NCBI GenBank assembly: GCA_001414345.1
Contig: LLCB01000229.1
Coordinates: forward strand, 1 to 64,000
Length of the DNA: 64,000 nucleotides
Reading direction: 5' to 3'
Source of the DNA: Hymenoscyphus infarciens
Taxonomy: Eukaryota; Ascomycota; Leotiomycetes; Helotiales; Helotiaceae
The notes under the pieces are model-generated. The model saw only the letters and a program-made list of their open reading frames with translations. It had not been told where the DNA came from and did no database searches. Positions 1-12,005 of this stretch are shown here, piece after piece. Every line of letters begins with the position of its first letter. The first letter of the stretch is position 1. Made by a program: the position numbers and the translations under genes.

Positions 1-3000
1 CCTTATAATTAGTATAAATATAGATTTTTAAATAAGTACTTTATAGTTCTAGTCTCTATTTTATAAGTAAGTATATAATAGTAAGTAGCTCTTTATTATA
101 TATTTTATAGTTATACTTAGCTAGAGATATAGTCTTACTAAAGTAGGCTATAGAGTACTATTCTTTATTAGCTTATTATTATTATAATACTTTAGTAATA
201 ATTCTATTTAAAACATCTATCTTAATTATAGTAGAGAGATTAGAAGAGTAGTAGTAGAAGATTAATATAGAGGTAAGTACTACTTTTAGGTTTTTAAACG
301 CTTTCTAGTACTTCTTATTAAAATTAAAAGGTATATTATTCTATATTAGGTATATTAAAGGCTTTATAATTATACTATAGTTTTAGATAAACCTTTAATA
401 GAAGTTATAAAAACTAAGAAAGCTTTAAATACCTTTTACTATCTCTAGAGCTTACTATTCCTATACTACTAAGACCTTTTTAAAGTCTACTTTAATACTA
501 TTAGTATTAATAATAAACCTAAGGTATTTTATCTTCTTAATATTAAACTTATACTTCTTAATATTAACTTATAACCTAGTATCTTTAAGACGTTAAAAGA
601 CTTTTTATATATACTTTTTATATTTAAAGACGTTTAATAAGTAGATAAGGATATTATCTAAGTAAGTAGAGTAGAAGTTATCTAAATAGTTAAATAAGAC
701 GTTGTTTATATAATACTAGTAGGTAGATAGGCTATTTATTAAACTAAATAGTAGAACCTTATACTTATATATTTTATAGTAGGTATAAAAAGTAGTTAAT
801 TCCTTAGTGTCTAGATCTATTTATATATAGTAGAAGGCTTACTAGATATCTAGCTTAGTAAAAATATAAGCTTAACTAATATATATAAGTGTTTTATTAA
901 TTAGAGGTAATAGATAGTAGTCTTTTTAAGTAAGATTATTAAGTTTTTAGAAGTTAATATAAAAACGTAGTCTTTTATCTACTTTCTTTATAAATAGAAT
1001 AGGAGTAGTAAAAGAAGACTAGCTATATTTAATAAACTCTTTATAGAGATTCTTTAAAATATATTCCTTTATAGCTAATAACTCTTTTATAGATATCTTA
1101 TATAAAGGAGAATATTTAAAAGTATTTAAACCTTTAAGATTAATCTTATAGTTATAGTATTAGTAAGATAAGAAGGTGTTTAAGGTAGCCTTAGAAAATA
1201 CCTCTTTAAAGTCTTAGTACTTATTAGGAAGAGCGATATTAGAGGCTATATCTAGTTCTTAATTAGCTATAATAGTATTAATTTTATATATACTTATAAT
1301 AAATATCTTACTATTCTTTTAGAGTAAGTAATAATATATTTCTATAGCTAAAATAGCTAAAATATTAATAATAAGGTCTAACTTCTTTAAGATAAAGGGT
1401 TTCTAACTATATACTAGAGTAAGTATCTTCTTTATAATACTTTTAAGTTCTTTCTTTATAATCTAGTATTTTACTTATATTAAGAACTTATAGCCTCCTC
1501 TACTATATATAGTTAAAGTATAACCGACTAGGGTTATAGTATTAATTTTAAGGTAATCTATAAGCTCTAAGAGCCTTCTACCTTATTAGTGCTATTTATC
1601 TATTTCTATAGCTTAGTTATAAGTATTAGCTTTATTCTAGTAAGAGAGTATAAAGTCTTTTAGTTATATAGTATCTTAAGAAAGAGGAGTTAGCTATTAA
1701 GTAAAGAAGTAAGGCTTAAGATTATTAGGCTAGAGTAGTTTCTAATAAGTTATATTAATATTAATATAAAAGTACTTAAAAAACCTTTAGCTAAGAATAA
1801 TATTATATAAACCTAAGTTTAAGAGGATAAATAGTATATTAAAGAATTTATAGCTATCTAAGATATAATTTAAAAGGAGATAGTATATAGCTTTACTCTT
1901 AATTTCTTTATTATATTTATAAATCTTAATAAGAGTAGAAAGTCTTTTAGTCTTTAAATTATAGAACTTTATAAGGTTATAACTAAGTTATATATTTATA
2001 AAAGAAAAGGTATTTACTCTAAGGTTATTAAGAATAGTAGTTTATATACTAAATCTATTAATAGTTATTATACTAAGTAAAGTAAACGCTTTTCTACTAA
2101 TTAATAACTATAGATTAATCTTAGAGAGATTAATCTTATATTTACCTAAAGAGGAGTCTTCTTTTAGGCTTCTTTGTTTTCTAACTCTAAGCTAGTATCT
2201 TTTCCTTTAAGCTCTTTAAAGTTAACCTTATATATCCTTAGCTTTAAATAATCCTTAATATAATAACTAAGCTTATTATAGTTAAAGTACTTATTTAATA
2301 GTTCTAGAGTTAAGTAGTTATTTATAGTAGGAGTATTAGAGTATCTAAGAGAGATAAAGAGGGCTATAGAAGAAGAAGAGCTAGTAGGTATAGGAGTAGA
2401 CGTATATAGGTTTAAAGTAGAAAGAAAGTTTATTACTTATACTCTTTAAGAAGTAAGATTTTAAAGGTTACTATTAATACTACTTATAAGATTATAAAAG
2501 GAGTTTATATCTCTTTTAGCTTAAAACTTAGTAATAATAAGAGATTAGTATAGTATAAGGGTTAACTTATTCTATAAGTCTTCTACCTAGTCTTATAAGA
2601 GAACTTTAGCTTTATTTATAAGTTATTAGAACTTAGTATAAAAGTTATAGAAAGTTTCTATCTTTAATATAATAAGATCTTAGTATTAGATATAAGCTTC
2701 TTAGTATAAGTAAGAGCTAATAGTAATATTTTAGAGGTAAGTTAACATCTCTTTATAGCTACTAAACTAGTTAATAGTATTAAACTTATATCTTAGGTAA
2801 ATATAGTTTTAGGCTCTTTTAGAAGTATAGTAGAAAATTAAATTTATTCTTACTTTCTTAGACTTAAAGTAGTTAGTATTAATAAACAACTTTATTATAA
2901 TTTTAGTTTCCTAGGTTATATAAGTAAATTCGTCTTTTATAATAAATTAGTAAAGATTAGCTATTCTACTTATCTTCTTAGATAATAGAGCTATAAAAGA

Positions 3001-4204
3001 GGAACGAGTTATATTAAGAGTTTATAGCTAAATAGAGGTATATTAATAAGAAGTACTAGCTATATTTAAAGTATTTACTTTAAGTTTATAAACTTTACTT
3101 ATTAATAAGGTTATTACTTTAAAGATTTATTATAAGGTAGAGTTAGATAGAGGTAGTTTAGAGATCTTATATTATAAGGAACTAGTAGTTACCTTAGTAG
3201 AAGGAGGTAGTAGTAGTAGTATAGTAATAGCTAGTATATATGTTTTTTTAAGTTAAGTTCTTAAGCTAGATTAGGATATAACGTTAATAGAAGAGGGAAG
3301 AGGGATTAGCTTTACTAACTCTAAAGTAGAGTAGAATAGTTCTTAGGTTAATAGGTTATCTTTAAAGGACTTAACGTAGCTAATAGAAGAATACTAGACC
3401 TTACTACTTAATATAAATAGGTTAGGCTTTATAGAGGAGGAAGGTGAATTTAGTAGATTTAATATAAGTAAATATATATATTATTATTAGGATATTAGTA
3501 AAAGCCTTCCTAGGTAAAGAGGGAGAGTTTAGTTTTAGTATAATAGCCTTCTATAAATATATAAAGAGAGTACTTATAGAATAGTACCTAGTATTAAGGA
3601 AAACTAAACTAAAGAGAAAAGCGAAGAGTATAGATACTCTAGCTTTATTTATATATATTAAGCGAAGCCTCGGCAAAGCCTCGGGCTAACCTGGTCACGT
3701 AAGTGACGTATATGACTAGGACTGTCATATATTAAGAGATATATTTATTAAATAAAGGAATTAGTTATACTAGTAGAAGAAGAGAACCTTATTAATACTA
3801 TAAAGGCTCTTACGCTTAAGATAGAGGAAGAGATAAGTAATAGACCTAGGTATTATAGTAGAGAGTATAAATAGAATATTATAGTATATATAGATACTAA
3901 CTAGTCTTTATAAAATAACTAAGAGTAATATATTAAACCTAATAAAGAAGAAGAAGAGGAAGTAAAGAGAGATAATAGTAGTAAGATATACTTTAAGCTT
4001 AGTTCTCTCGAATAAGTAGATTTTAGGTTATCTAGGGTATTACTAGAAGAGGTGGAAATACTAGTTTTAAAGTACTAATAATACTATAATTTATTAAATA
4101 TATATACTTTTAGTATACTTAAATAGCTTTAATATATAATTCTCTTAACTTTAAAGTATAATTAAGTGTAAAAGGTAGTAGTAGAGTATGTTGAATTATA
4201 ATAT
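1..4204 (-). mobile_element. RIP-degraded Ty3/gypsy-type LTR retrotransposon remnant (left end outside window)
   Basis: A 4.2 kb block of very TA-rich DNA without long open frames. Reading the minus strand still reveals pol and gag landmarks. Near 950-1006 the frame reads TPILFIKKVDKRLRF, matching the conserved SPILFVKKKDGSLR segment of Ty3/gypsy reverse transcriptase. Near 638-664 it reads YLDNILIY, the YLDDILIY catalytic box with one Asp changed to Asn. Near 2248-2289 a gag-type zinc knuckle (C-x2-C-x4-H-x4-C) is recognisable with every Cys turned into Tyr and the His into Tyr. These are the changes C-to-T/G-to-A mutation gives, so RIP is the likely cause. The order gag (high coordinates) to RT (low coordinates) fits a minus-strand element; RNase H/integrase would lie toward or beyond base 1. 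LTR boundaries were not identified. The element is inactive. Confidence 0.8.
3653..3727. repeat. GC-containing patch that escaped the surrounding TA-rich decay
   Basis: A short stretch of normal base composition inside the otherwise TA-only remnant. It holds a tandem CCTCGG...GCCTCGGG motif and the palindrome GTCACGTAAGTGAC. It may be a later insertion, a recombination scar, or part of an LTR/leader that carried fewer mutable CpA sites. No coding content is seen. Confidence 0.5.
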
Positions 4205-4584
4205 ATTTAGGCGTAAAAAGTCGATTTTCCAAAATGTCTGAGAGGGTCGCTAACAGCCACCATACTCTCCTGAAATGCGGGGGAGGACGGCGCTAGTGGT
4301 GGAGTCTTGGCAAGATGCTCCACGATTTAGCTTCGAAAACAGCATCCACCCTGTGTACCAAGCTTCTCGACCTGATAACGGCTACCCAATTCGGAGCGAG
4401 TGATTATCAAGGCTTGATAAAATGACTCCTATCTTGTCCACACGAAGCTCTGGCAACTTCATAAAGACCAGCTCGTGGAGTCGTAAAAGAATCGCTGCAC
4501 CACCATTTCTTGGAGCTCCAAAATCTGTCCACTACGAAATCGCCTCACAATTGACATTCACATTCGAGACCAATTGCAACGGCC
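4205..4584 (+). promoter_or_regulatory. Upstream region of the MFS permease gene
   Basis: Base composition returns to normal at about 4205, marking the edge of the decayed transposon. The 380 bp before the permease ATG at 4585 must hold its promoter and 5' leader. An in-frame-looking ATG at 4422 opens a different frame and gives a protein without similarity to the family, so it was not used. No clear TATA box or binding site was identified. Confidence 0.45.
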
Positions 4585-6254
4585 ATGGCAAGCACCTACG
4601 ACACTTCAACGGCATCCGTCGTGCAGCCAGGGGCAGGGAAATGGTACGACAAATGGATGTGGTATGAGAAGGGGACTTCAAAGGAAGAGAAAACTTTACT
4701 CCGAAAGTTGGATTTCATTATCCTAACTTATGGTTGTTTGACTTTCTTCACGAAGTTTCTGGATCTTCAAGCTTTCCAAAATGCTTACGTCTCTGGGATG
4801 AAGGAAGATGTGGGGATGCAGGGAAACGATCTTCAGTATACCACGGGAGTTTTCCAGGCAGGTTATTGTGCGGCTATGATCCCTTCAAACATTCTTTTGA
4901 CGAGGGTTCGGTAAGTTCAACCCCCTATTTTTCAGATTGGGAGAATCTGGGAGTTTTACAAGAGGTCTTATTCCAACTGATTCATTATGCAGACCCAATA
5001 TTCTAATTCCCATCTTCGAGGTCATCTGGGGCGTCTTGACTCTACTTACTGCTTATGTTAAGGACGTGAAGCATGTATATATTATCAGATTCTTCAGCGG
5101 TATTTTCGAATGTGTGGCATATCCAGGTGTTATCTACTGCATTGGATGCTGGTGAGTATTCCAGCAACCAAATAGGTGCAGATGGAGACTGATGACTCGT
5201 AGGTATAAACGCTCCGAGATCTCACGTAGACTGAGTCTGTTCTATATTGCTGGCCCTCTTGGTACAATGTTCGCTGGGTACTTCCAAACAGGTAAATCTC
5301 TCCCTGATGCCTTCCTAAATTTGTAACGACTGACACCCCGGTCTTCTAGCATGCTACACCAATCTAGATGGGGTTCGAGGCCTTGCGGGGTGGAGATGGC
5401 TGTTTATTGTTTGTGGGTGTATCACATTGCCAGTAGCCTTACTCGGAGCGATCGTTTTCCCAGCTAGACCCGATGTCAAAAACCCATCATGGATTCTTAC
5501 AGCAGACGAGATTGTGCTAGCCCGACAACGAGTAAACAGCGACGGAGCGGAATCCCCCAAAGTGAAATTGGACAAAGGAGTTTTTGCGGCCATTTTCAAG
5601 AGCTGGCATTGGTATGCCTTCGTCGCCTTGTACTATGTCTTCAACCAAAGCATGATTACCAATGGATCGCCCTTCAATCTCTACCTTAAGGCCCACAAGG
5701 ATATCTACACCATTGGTCAAATCAATAACTATCCTACCGGTCAATCAGCCATGTCAATTGTTGCTGCACTTGTTGGTTGTTATTGGGCAGATGCAAGTGG
5801 AAAACGTTGGCTGCCATCCATTTGGATCTGCGGATTGATGTCGTTCGGTTCGCTTTGCCTGGCAATATGGAACATCCCTGTTGGACTCAAATTCTTCTCC
5901 TTCTACATCGCTGGACTTGGTGGTGGTCTGAACCCTCTGTTCATGTCTTGGGCCTCGGAAGTCACATTCAAGTCGGCCGAAGAACGTGCTGTTACGATTG
6001 CCTCGATGAATGCTATCGGCCAAGCACTTTTGGCCGGCTTGAACATCGTTACATTCCCAACACCAAGCGCGCCACGTTTCAAATTCGGTTGGTGGTGGGT
6101 CTGGGCTAATTCTTTGGCTCAGATCGCGATTGTGATTCTCATCATGGTTCTTCATAACCGTGAGAAGCGTCGAGATACCATCATCGATGGCGAGAACATG
6201 GAAGATCCAGAGAGTATTATTGTCGGAAACTTGAAGAAAGATCACGACTTGTAA
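4585..6254 (+). CDS. MFS transporter, anion:cation symporter family (Dal5/pantothenate Liz1-like)
   Basis: Plasma-membrane permease of the Dal5/Liz1/Fen2 branch of the major facilitator superfamily, which takes up allantoate, pantothenate, nicotinate or related carboxylates; the substrate cannot be fixed from sequence. Four exons: 4585-4910, 4993-5151, 5203-5291, 5350-6254, giving 492 aa, the usual family length. The joins restore family-typical text: RPNILIPIFEVIWG at the first junction, GCWYKRSEISRRLSLFYIAGPLG across the second intron (read as two short stretches), and the YFQTACYTNLDGVRG loop at the third. The N-terminus (KWYDKWMWYEKG) is the cytosolic lead-in seen in this branch, followed by about 12 hydrophobic segments and a charged tail. 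It stands alone next to a dead transposon. Start choice: first ATG in the family frame. Confidence 0.9.
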
Positions 6255-6641
6255 AGTTGTGATATTGTGGTGCTGTGAACAATGAGTGGTGGTAGTTGTA
6301 TGTGGTAGGGGGTCTTGTCTTATGTATCTTTTGTGATTTTGAGGGATTTTTGTGATTTTACTGGGTCGTGATTGAGTTTAGCAAGCGTGGTGTCATGGCG
6401 TCTGTCAGTTGGGGGACCTATGATATCCATAGCTCGTCTGGTGCCTGTTTTGGCAATGTCGTTGCTTTCTAAAATATTTTGCTCTCAATTTTTCCAGGTC
6501 CCTACTGATATCCCTGACTTTATTTGTGAGTTGAACATTTGAACGCAGTCAGTCAAGTAGGACAAAGAGTACTTCTTCACTACTAACACTACTTTAGTTT
6601 TTTGGATTGTGCTTATACTAATTAGCTTTTAGTAGAAGGCT
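6255..6641. other. Intergenic: 3' flank of the MFS gene
   Basis: Contains the presumed 3' untranslated region of the permease (T/G-rich just after the stop) and about 200 bp of unremarkable sequence up to the MITE. No ORF, RNA gene or repeat was recognised. Confidence 0.4.
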
Positions 6642-6644
6642 TAA

Positions 6645-7045
6645 GGGCCTGTTTGGCTCGTGCATATCTAGGATATGCACCACCAAAAAACATAAGGTAA
6701 TATACATATATATATATATACACCAATTCGATATATACACCAGTGTTTAGCATGCATATTTAAAATCGATGCAAATCCCTCGTTTAACCTCGTATATCTT
6801 AGTGCATATATAAATAGGATATGCACCACCTAAAAAAGATTTCGACCTCTAGAGGTGTAAATCTTTAAAAGTTTATACATATATGTTTTCTTACGGCACC
6901 AACATATGTACCACGAGCCAAACGATTACTCGATATATAAGAAACAATTGATAATATACACCGACTTATACGAGGTCACTATTCAGGGCATCTCGTCAAA
7001 TGTCCATGCATATATTTGAATAATTTATGCGAGCCAAACAGGCCC
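6645..7045. mobile_element. MITE with 16+ bp TIRs and TAA target duplication (PIF/Harbinger-like)
   Basis: A 401 bp non-coding element. Its left end GGGCCTGTTTGGCTCG is repeated in inverted orientation at the right end (CGAGCCAAACAGGCCC). It is flanked by TAA at 6642-6644 and TAA at 7046-7048, the 3-bp TWA-type duplication of PIF/Harbinger elements. Inside, just after the left TIR, is a perfect hairpin (GTGCATATC, 3-nt loop, GATATGCAC; 6660-6680). A second version of the same hairpin with a longer loop, again followed by CACC, lies at 6802-6825. No transposase is encoded, so it would need help from an autonomous relative elsewhere. Base composition is AT-rich but the ends are intact, suggesting a young or RIP-spared insertion. 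Confidence 0.85.
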
Positions 7046-7048
7046 TAA

Positions 7049-7684
7049 GGCTAGAAGACTCTTTCGAAATTAACGGAAGGGTGGGAGAGGCGTCGTAGCA
7101 CTTCCACCAACACTCCATATCAAATTAAATTGGAGTCTTTACTACTCAATCTTGAAACCGCCAAAGACTTATCTTACCACTGTCCTCTGACTCTAACCTC
7201 TAGGATCAGTTAACTCAGCAGTCCACGTCAAATTTACGACATCAAGTCAGCAAATCTCTCCTCACTCGTCTAGCGTAACCCCTCACTTTTTCAACATCAA
7301 CATGTTACCTTTTGTTTCTAGCTCTACCATGACTGATGAGGAGACTTCATAAATAAGCACTAAGCCGAGGAGTATTCCCATTTCGGGAACCACTCCGGAA
7401 TCCTGGTCAACAAAGCCGAAGTCCCAATCTGTGGGGTTATGCTACATTCTGAGCTCCACTCCCACTCGGTATCTCACGATAGATGTGCTCCACCTATCAA
7501 CTTACCTATCAAAAAGAAAACAAGATAGTAATTATGGGGGAGTTTAAGGAAACGGCATATATTTGCGTTATACGCCTCTCTCTAGAGAAGATAAAAATTT
7601 GACAAACCATCCATCAATTCTCATTCCTACACTTTCACATCCTACCAACTTCTCAAACCATAATTCTTATTACAAGCATTCACG
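7049..7684 (+). promoter_or_regulatory. Upstream region of the GST-like gene
   Basis: About 640 bp between the MITE and the GST-like start codon. It becomes pyrimidine-rich toward 7620-7680, as in many fungal 5' leaders. A small inverted repeat TTCCCATTTCGGGAA lies near 7377. No binding site can be named with confidence. Confidence 0.35.
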
Positions 7685-8658
7685 ATGAGTTTTGGAAAGC
7701 TTTACTATTACCCAAAGGCGCCTCGGGCGACCATGTGCTTGTATATTGCGGAATTGAACAAGTAAATACCTACCCCGTCCTCAAGCCCGAATTTTCTGAC
7801 AAATTTCTAGACTCGATGTTGAGTATGTTGAGGCTTGGCCAATAAAGGTCGATTCCAGCAAAGGCGGAGTTGGCGCAGAGTATCTTTCAAAATTCCCACC
7901 GGGAAAAGTTCCTGCGTTAGAGCGACCGGATGGATTTGAAGTATATGAGTGTATCGCTGTTTCTGTATACCGTATGTTCTATCCAAGCTTCAATCGGCAA
8001 CATACCAAAACTAACCGCCACCAGTCGCACGACAAGACCCCAATACAAAACTCCTTGGATCAACATTTGAAGAGGAAGCAAAAATTCTAGAGTAAGAAAA
8101 CCGCACGTCAATTTCAAGGTCTCAATTGACACTGAAAATAGATGGTCATCCTTTGCCAACAGCGAACTTCTGCCCCCGATCATGGCATGGATTAATCCTG
8201 TTATTGGAAAAGCTCCCACATCAACAGAGATTCTCGCGGCCGCTGAGAAATACTCAGAAGGCATGGTTTCGGTTGTCACCAAAGCACTTGCGGGCGGAAA
8301 GAAATACCTCGTCGGTGATTCGTTGACGATGGCGGATTTGTTTGTTATTGCTGCGATTGCCAGGGGTTATCAATTTGTGAGTTACCCTTCTGCGTGGCGA
8401 AACATGACACGATGTATCGTGTCCGGTATCTGTTTATCGTGCGAGGAGGTTTGAGGCTTCTTGACACATAATCTCGTTCGCGGATTCTTGGACATATTTG
8501 CTGCTAACGTGAAGAAATAGGTGTTTGCAAGGAAGTGGACAGAGACACATCCAGAGATCCATGAGTACTACATGAGAATCAAGGGTGATGCTATCTGGAG
8601 AAAGATTGATGGCGCGCCGTATGTGTTGGAGAACGTTGGAGATAAGCCTCCGAACTGA
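7685..8658 (+). CDS. Glutathione S-transferase-like protein, eEF1B-gamma N-terminal type
   Basis: Five exons: 7685-7761, 7811-7971, 8025-8091, 8142-8376, 8521-8658, encoding 225 aa. The N-terminal thioredoxin-like half begins MSFGKLYYYPKAPRATM, close to the start of fungal elongation factor 1B gamma (MSFGKLYSYPGNPRT-type), and contains a PPGKVPALERPDGFEVYEC segment, the cis-Pro region of GSTs. The C-terminal half carries YLVGDSLTMADLFV, the GST_C N-capping box/hydrophobic staple motif. The protein stops after the GST fold; the large eEF1G domain that true eEF1B-gamma carries is absent. It is therefore probably a stand-alone GST of the EF1-gamma class, in detoxification or redox roles, rather than the translation factor itself. 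Unknown substrate. Confidence 0.85.
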
Positions 8659-9046
8659 GAGTGGGTTGATAAAAAAAAGGGGGGGCGGGACACTCCACTT
8701 TGTCCACCCACGTGACCGACTGCCAGGCGATGCAAATGGACAGTAGCACTGGACTCCGGGGAAAGTCGATCTGGGGAACAACAAGAATTCACCGTTTCCG
8801 AGTGTTTCTTCACTTTGTAGATTAAACAACACTTCCACAGTGTTTCTGAGTCCTTCATCGTCAAGGAATACTAGAAATTCAATATATTTATGCAGCACTT
8901 CTGTGCAAGCCGCTTTTTCTCACCTAGTACAGACTCCACTCCAAATTGTCCGTGTCAACCTACAGCTCATCAACCCCACTTACCAGTGAAGGCAGTGTGC
9001 GCAACATCTCCCGTTTGCAGCAGCATGCAAAAGTAATTACCACACC
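8659..9046 (+). other. Intergenic between the GST-like gene and the C2H2 regulator
   Basis: Holds a homopolymer junction (A run then G7, about 8671-8687) shortly after the GST stop, then presumed terminator and promoter sequence for the next same-strand gene. Nothing further recognised. Confidence 0.35.
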
Positions 9047-11528
9047 ATGGCAGACACTCTTACGACTCCATCTACGCCTAGACCATTTGTGTGCTCGACT
9101 TGTTCCAAAGGCTTCACTCGTCAGGTTCGTGACAAGTACCCCGCGATATTAATGGGATTCTCGTGACTGAAAGAAGAATAGGAGAATCTGAAAAGACATA
9201 TCAATACTCGTAAGTTGTAAATAAGGGCTATAGATCAGACCCTTACTTACCTTTGAGACAGATCATCGAGGATTACATGCCCCCAGTTTCAAGTGTACGC
9301 TGTGTGATGCTCGTTTTGCCAGGAGGTAAGAATGACCCCTTCACTTGAATACAATATACTCTTCGTGCTTCAATTTCGAGTTTTTCATGCTAAAACCACC
9401 GAATAGCGATCTGAAAAAAAGACATTTAGAAAACTGTCATCCAAACACAAAACCCCCAATACAAATACAGCCGACGGCAGCACCACTACTACCAGCAATA
9501 ACCTCCCCATCAACGCCAGCATGGCTCGACGCTTTGATGTCCACGAACCCGGAAACCATGATGGATCATGCTTCTCAGCCAACACCAAAACCTCCCCAAC
9601 CCCCAGTTTATGGACACCTAGCCTCAATGTAAGTACAAAGAATGCACCTAAAACCCACATGTCTGTAACACCCATTTAGTGTTCCAGGAGATAATGAATG
9701 TGTAGAGGCATTTTTCAATAGTTTCCATCGTAACTTTCCTGTATTGCATGAGGCTTCCTTTCATGTTATCTCTTCACCTGTTCCTTTGTTAAATGTCATT
9801 ACTTGCATTGGGACTTTGTACTGTCAGTCCTCATACAGTGAAGTCTCTAGGAAAGCATTGTTCGAGTCTACATTGAGTTCAATGCAGCAATACGTAAGCC
9901 AGCTTGCATCATTCTTTTCAAACTCCCCACTGAGGCCATGCTTTAGGTTGAACAAAACCGCTCTCGCTACCAAGAAACTTGGGTTCTCCAAACCTTTCTC
10001 CTTTTAGAATATCTTGGAATATACGGAGGCGACGACGGAGGCTTCCTAAAAGCCCAAAGAATCCATCGGGAATTGGTCGATGCGATGCGAATGTTACAAA
10101 TGTCCCACGACGGCACTTCAAATTATTCCTTTGACGATTCAGGAGATGAGGCAGAGGAAGAGGAAGATGGTGAAGAGTCTGGGGAACCGAATTCTTTAGA
10201 GCTCCGTTGGCAGGAATTTGTTAAGACTGAGTCGAGGAAAAGGTACGTAATACTAGGCAATCATGCTTGAGTTATCGAGCTCATGAAACTTAGATGTATA
10301 TACTGCCTGTATCTTCTGGATTCCCAGTTATCTATAGTCTGTAACTTACGGCCCATGCTTTCCTCACTCGAAATAAAATACGACCTTCCATGTTGTGAAA
10401 ACGTATGGCTTGCCAAAACAGCCGAGGCATGGTCCGTTTGTATCAAGAACCAGTTCCGATCGTTCGACGAGGGCGAAGACCAGGCTTGCGCCCAAGAAAC
10501 ACCGCCTTCACAGGGCTTCTTCTACGAAGCCAGCCAAACTCTACTCCACAGCGATAGAGAGAAGAAGAAACCAAAACAACAACTAAGGCTACTCTGGGCA
10601 AGCCCCTTCGCAGCAGTAATTCTAGTCACGCAACTCCAAATGATGGCCCGAGAATTAACGCACGCAAGTTGTCTCCTAGAAAGACCCAAAGCACAACGAA
10701 GAACACTATCTGTTCTCACAGACAAACAACATGCTCAGATTTCTCAGGCTCTCAAGGGAATTGCGGAATTAGTACCTCGAAGTCAACGACCGGTCTTCAA
10801 CTTTTTCGATTTCCGGCGCATGGACGCCTTTATGGAACCCGAAGAAACCACACCACTTTGGCATGCTTTTTGGTTATCATGGTATTACACTTCCATCACC
10901 TTATCACATCCAGATTCGTTACTTGTGAGTGGTCTTGTGGAATCAAATTTACCGTTGGCAATCGCAACGGCTGGACACCTTGCCACGCCTCGGAGTAAAG
11001 ATCATCGAGATATCTACGAAGACAGAGACGTTTTCCGTATTGTGAGTTGAGACTTTCTGATCTTTCCCAATTATTTGACTGACGAGAAATAAGCTCAACG
11101 ACCTCGAACACGCCCTCGAAATGCTCAACCCCCTAAAATCTACTCATCCACCGCCCCTCGAACCCCCCTTCGTGACACTCCTTGGATTCAAAATCTGTCT
11201 TGTTGGCTGGCGTTTGGTACGCCTCACCATGGCCGAAGCCTGTGATGCAGCAAAAAGAGGTACTCGTTCGAACCCTTGTAAATTCGTGTTGGATGCCATT
11301 ATGACTTGTGTGGGGGATGATTTGAATGGCCTAGATGTCAATGGCAATTCTGGAATAGAGGAAATTGGGATGGAGAAGATGGAAGCTAGATACTTGGAAT
11401 GGATTGTGGGGACTTTCAGGAAAAGGGGGAGTTGGCCGGCCGGAGAGTGGATTGCTGCTGTTATGGAGGAGAGTTTGGGAAAAGTGGTTATGACTTATGA
11501 GATGGGGAAAGATGAGTCGATGAATTGA
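9047..11528 (+). CDS. C2H2 zinc-finger transcription factor with fungal-specific transcription factor domain
   Basis: Nuclear DNA-binding regulator. Eight exons by splice-site and phase matching: 9047-9124, 9182-9209, about 9262-9325, 9407-9628, about 9680-9893, 9947-10242, 10294-11041, 11094-11528; 694 aa. Two tandem C2H2 fingers lie near the N-terminus and are each split by introns: CSTCSKGFTRQ/ENLKRHINTH (C-x2-C-x12-H-x3-H) and CTLCDARFAR/SDLKKRHLENCH (C-x2-C-x12-H-x4-H). A Pro/Thr-rich linker follows. The middle region (FHRNFPVLHEASF, then RYQETWVLQTFLLLEYLG) matches the start of the fungal_trans (PF04082-type) domain of C2H2-class regulators, and an acidic Asp/Glu run lies near 10141-10185. 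The target genes are unknown. The flanking GST gene could be a target only by position. Frames at the third and fifth exon starts were fixed by reading phase. Confidence 0.85.
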
Positions 11529-12005
11529 TCGGGTATTAAGCTGGGGCTCCTTGCAGTAGCAATGAGATAATTGATGTCTAGAATAGCTCTGCAAAGTAGA
11601 CTTCGCTTTTCTGGATCTCCCTTGGACTTCCGTTGCCGGGCATCGGGTAGTACTTGGAAGCAGTCTCACTAAGGGGTCTCTCTAGGAGGAATTAAAATCA
11701 CGAGTGCGAAACAACAACTCGGCTCTCAGCAGCATATCCTGTCGCGCTTTTCTGATCTCAAGATATCGTTGGCTCGTCTCTGTTTGCCTTCAGGCAGCAA
11801 GGCTACCAGACACAAACAATTGTGAGAAGCCAGTACCTCCCTCGCATCTTCCTCGACCCACTATAAAACCTGAGGCCCCCTCGGTTCAAGTTCCTCTCTT
11901 TATCAAAGTCAAAATCACCCGCGACCAATCACTCCGAGAAAATTGGAAGACCAACAAGTTACAAGTCCATCGTACCTGCAGCTTCCTTCCTATCCTTTGC
12001 CGATC
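11529..12005 (+). other. Intergenic between the C2H2 regulator and the MYND gene
   Basis: About 480 bp. The second half is C/A-rich (about 11820-11960) with a possible CTATAAAA box at about 11860, plausible as the MYND gene promoter and leader. No other feature seen. Confidence 0.4.

Noticed and set aside
4422..4667. ATG at 4422 as the start of the MFS permease
   Set aside because: It is in a different frame from the transporter; only ATG 4585 opens the frame that continues through three phase-correct introns.
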